64,000 nucleotides of DNA from contig NC_015572.1 of NCBI RefSeq assembly GCF_000214665.1, forward strand, positions 434,001-498,000. The letters are read 5' to 3'. This stretch comes from Methylomonas methanica MC09. GTDB taxonomy: Bacteria > Pseudomonadota > Gammaproteobacteria > Methylococcales > Methylomonadaceae. Below, in pieces: positions 63,808-64,000 of this stretch (position 1 is its first letter; every line of letters starts with the position of its first letter). The notes beneath the pieces are model-generated. The model was not told where the DNA came from and did no database searches. It was given only the letters and a program-made list of their open reading frames with translations. The position numbers and the translations under genes are program-made.

Positions 63808-64000
63808 TTAACTCAAAAAAGCGCTAATGCCGGCGATACCTTGAGCGCCGGCATGCAGTACGCGATCCATATCATCCAGTTCCAGACCGCCCAAAGCGAA
63901 TACCGGTAAATTGACCTGATCGATCAGCTTTGCCATGGTCTCCCAACCCAGCGGCTGGGCGTCGGGATGCGTTGCGGTGGGTAAAATCGGCGCCAATACC
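63808..64000 (-). CDS. Nudix/thiamine-phosphate-synthase-like protein, 3' end only
   Basis: C-terminal 63 or so residues of a protein that continues past the window edge. VLAPILPTATHPDA, GWETMAKLIDQVNLPVFALG and LHAGAQGIAGISAF match the end of the ThiE/TenI-type barrel. In gammaproteobacteria this domain is often fused behind a Nudix (MutT-like) hydrolase and encoded opposite yacG. The Nudix part cannot be checked here. Confidence 0.7.
   Translation of the reverse strand, partial: VLAPILPTATHPDAQPLGWETMAKLIDQVNLPVFALGGLELDDMDRVLHAGAQGIAGISAFLS

Overview
The window reads as a chromosomal segment of a gammaproteobacterium. The aroK-aroB-damX-hemE and pilB-pilC-pilD-coaE-zapD-yacG gene orders, the E. 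coli-like tmRNA tag (ANDENYSVALAA) and the AcrAB-type efflux operon all point there. An exosortase with VPLPA-CTERM cargo, a probable hopanoid transporter, copper-type periplasmic proteins and many REP-like palindromes suggest a methanotroph of the Methylococcales (Methylomonas/Methylobacter-like). This is inference; no methane monooxygenase gene is present here.

Layout. 1-9.1 kb: an AT-rich surface-polysaccharide cluster (three glycosyltransferases, a hexapeptide acyltransferase, Wzx-like flippase, Wzy-like polymerase, pyruvyltransferase-like protein and a secreted TIM-barrel-like protein). 9.4-13.2 kb: an exosortase-EpsI fusion and an MraY/WecA-family sugar-phosphate transferase with a long extra membrane domain. 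13.5-19.2 kb: housekeeping genes pyrF, aroK, aroB, damX, hemE and a small unknown gene. 19.2-29.0 kb: the tmRNA gene ssrA, followed by a roughly 9.4-kb genomic island bounded by a 27-bp duplication of the ssrA 3' end. The island holds an integrase remnant, a FecI/FecR/TonB-receptor signalling system interrupted by a MazEF-type toxin-antitoxin pair, an IS3-family element that split a REP-associated transposase (RAYT) gene, an orphan ECF sigma factor and a truncated Doc-type toxin with its antitoxin.

29.2-35.8 kb: a tripartite RND efflux operon and a divergent TetR regulator with a perfect palindromic operator between them. 35.9-43.0 kb: an HExxH membrane protein, then motB, motA, an HpnN-like RND exporter, a Na+/Ca2+ exchanger and uppP, all on the minus strand. 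43.5-48.2 kb: the most interesting region. A c-di-GMP-I (GEMM)-like riboswitch precedes a PEP-CTERM protein. Next come a secreted pentaheme cytochrome ending in thrombospondin-type-3 and dockerin-like calcium repeats, and then a VPLPA-CTERM protein whose body resembles a cohesin domain. Together with the exosortase 35 kb upstream this suggests a c-di-GMP-controlled surface system in which a cohesin-dockerin pair docks a multiheme cytochrome on an exosortase-sorted scaffold.

48.2-64 kb: pgi; a putative copper pair (a protein predicted to start with histidine after signal cleavage, and a membrane-tethered cupredoxin); a YqaA-like and an unknown membrane protein; valS; an HDOD-GAF protein and a double-receiver regulator; pilB-pilC-pilD; coaE, zapD, yacG; and the 3' end of a Nudix/thiamine-phosphate-synthase-like gene running off the window edge.
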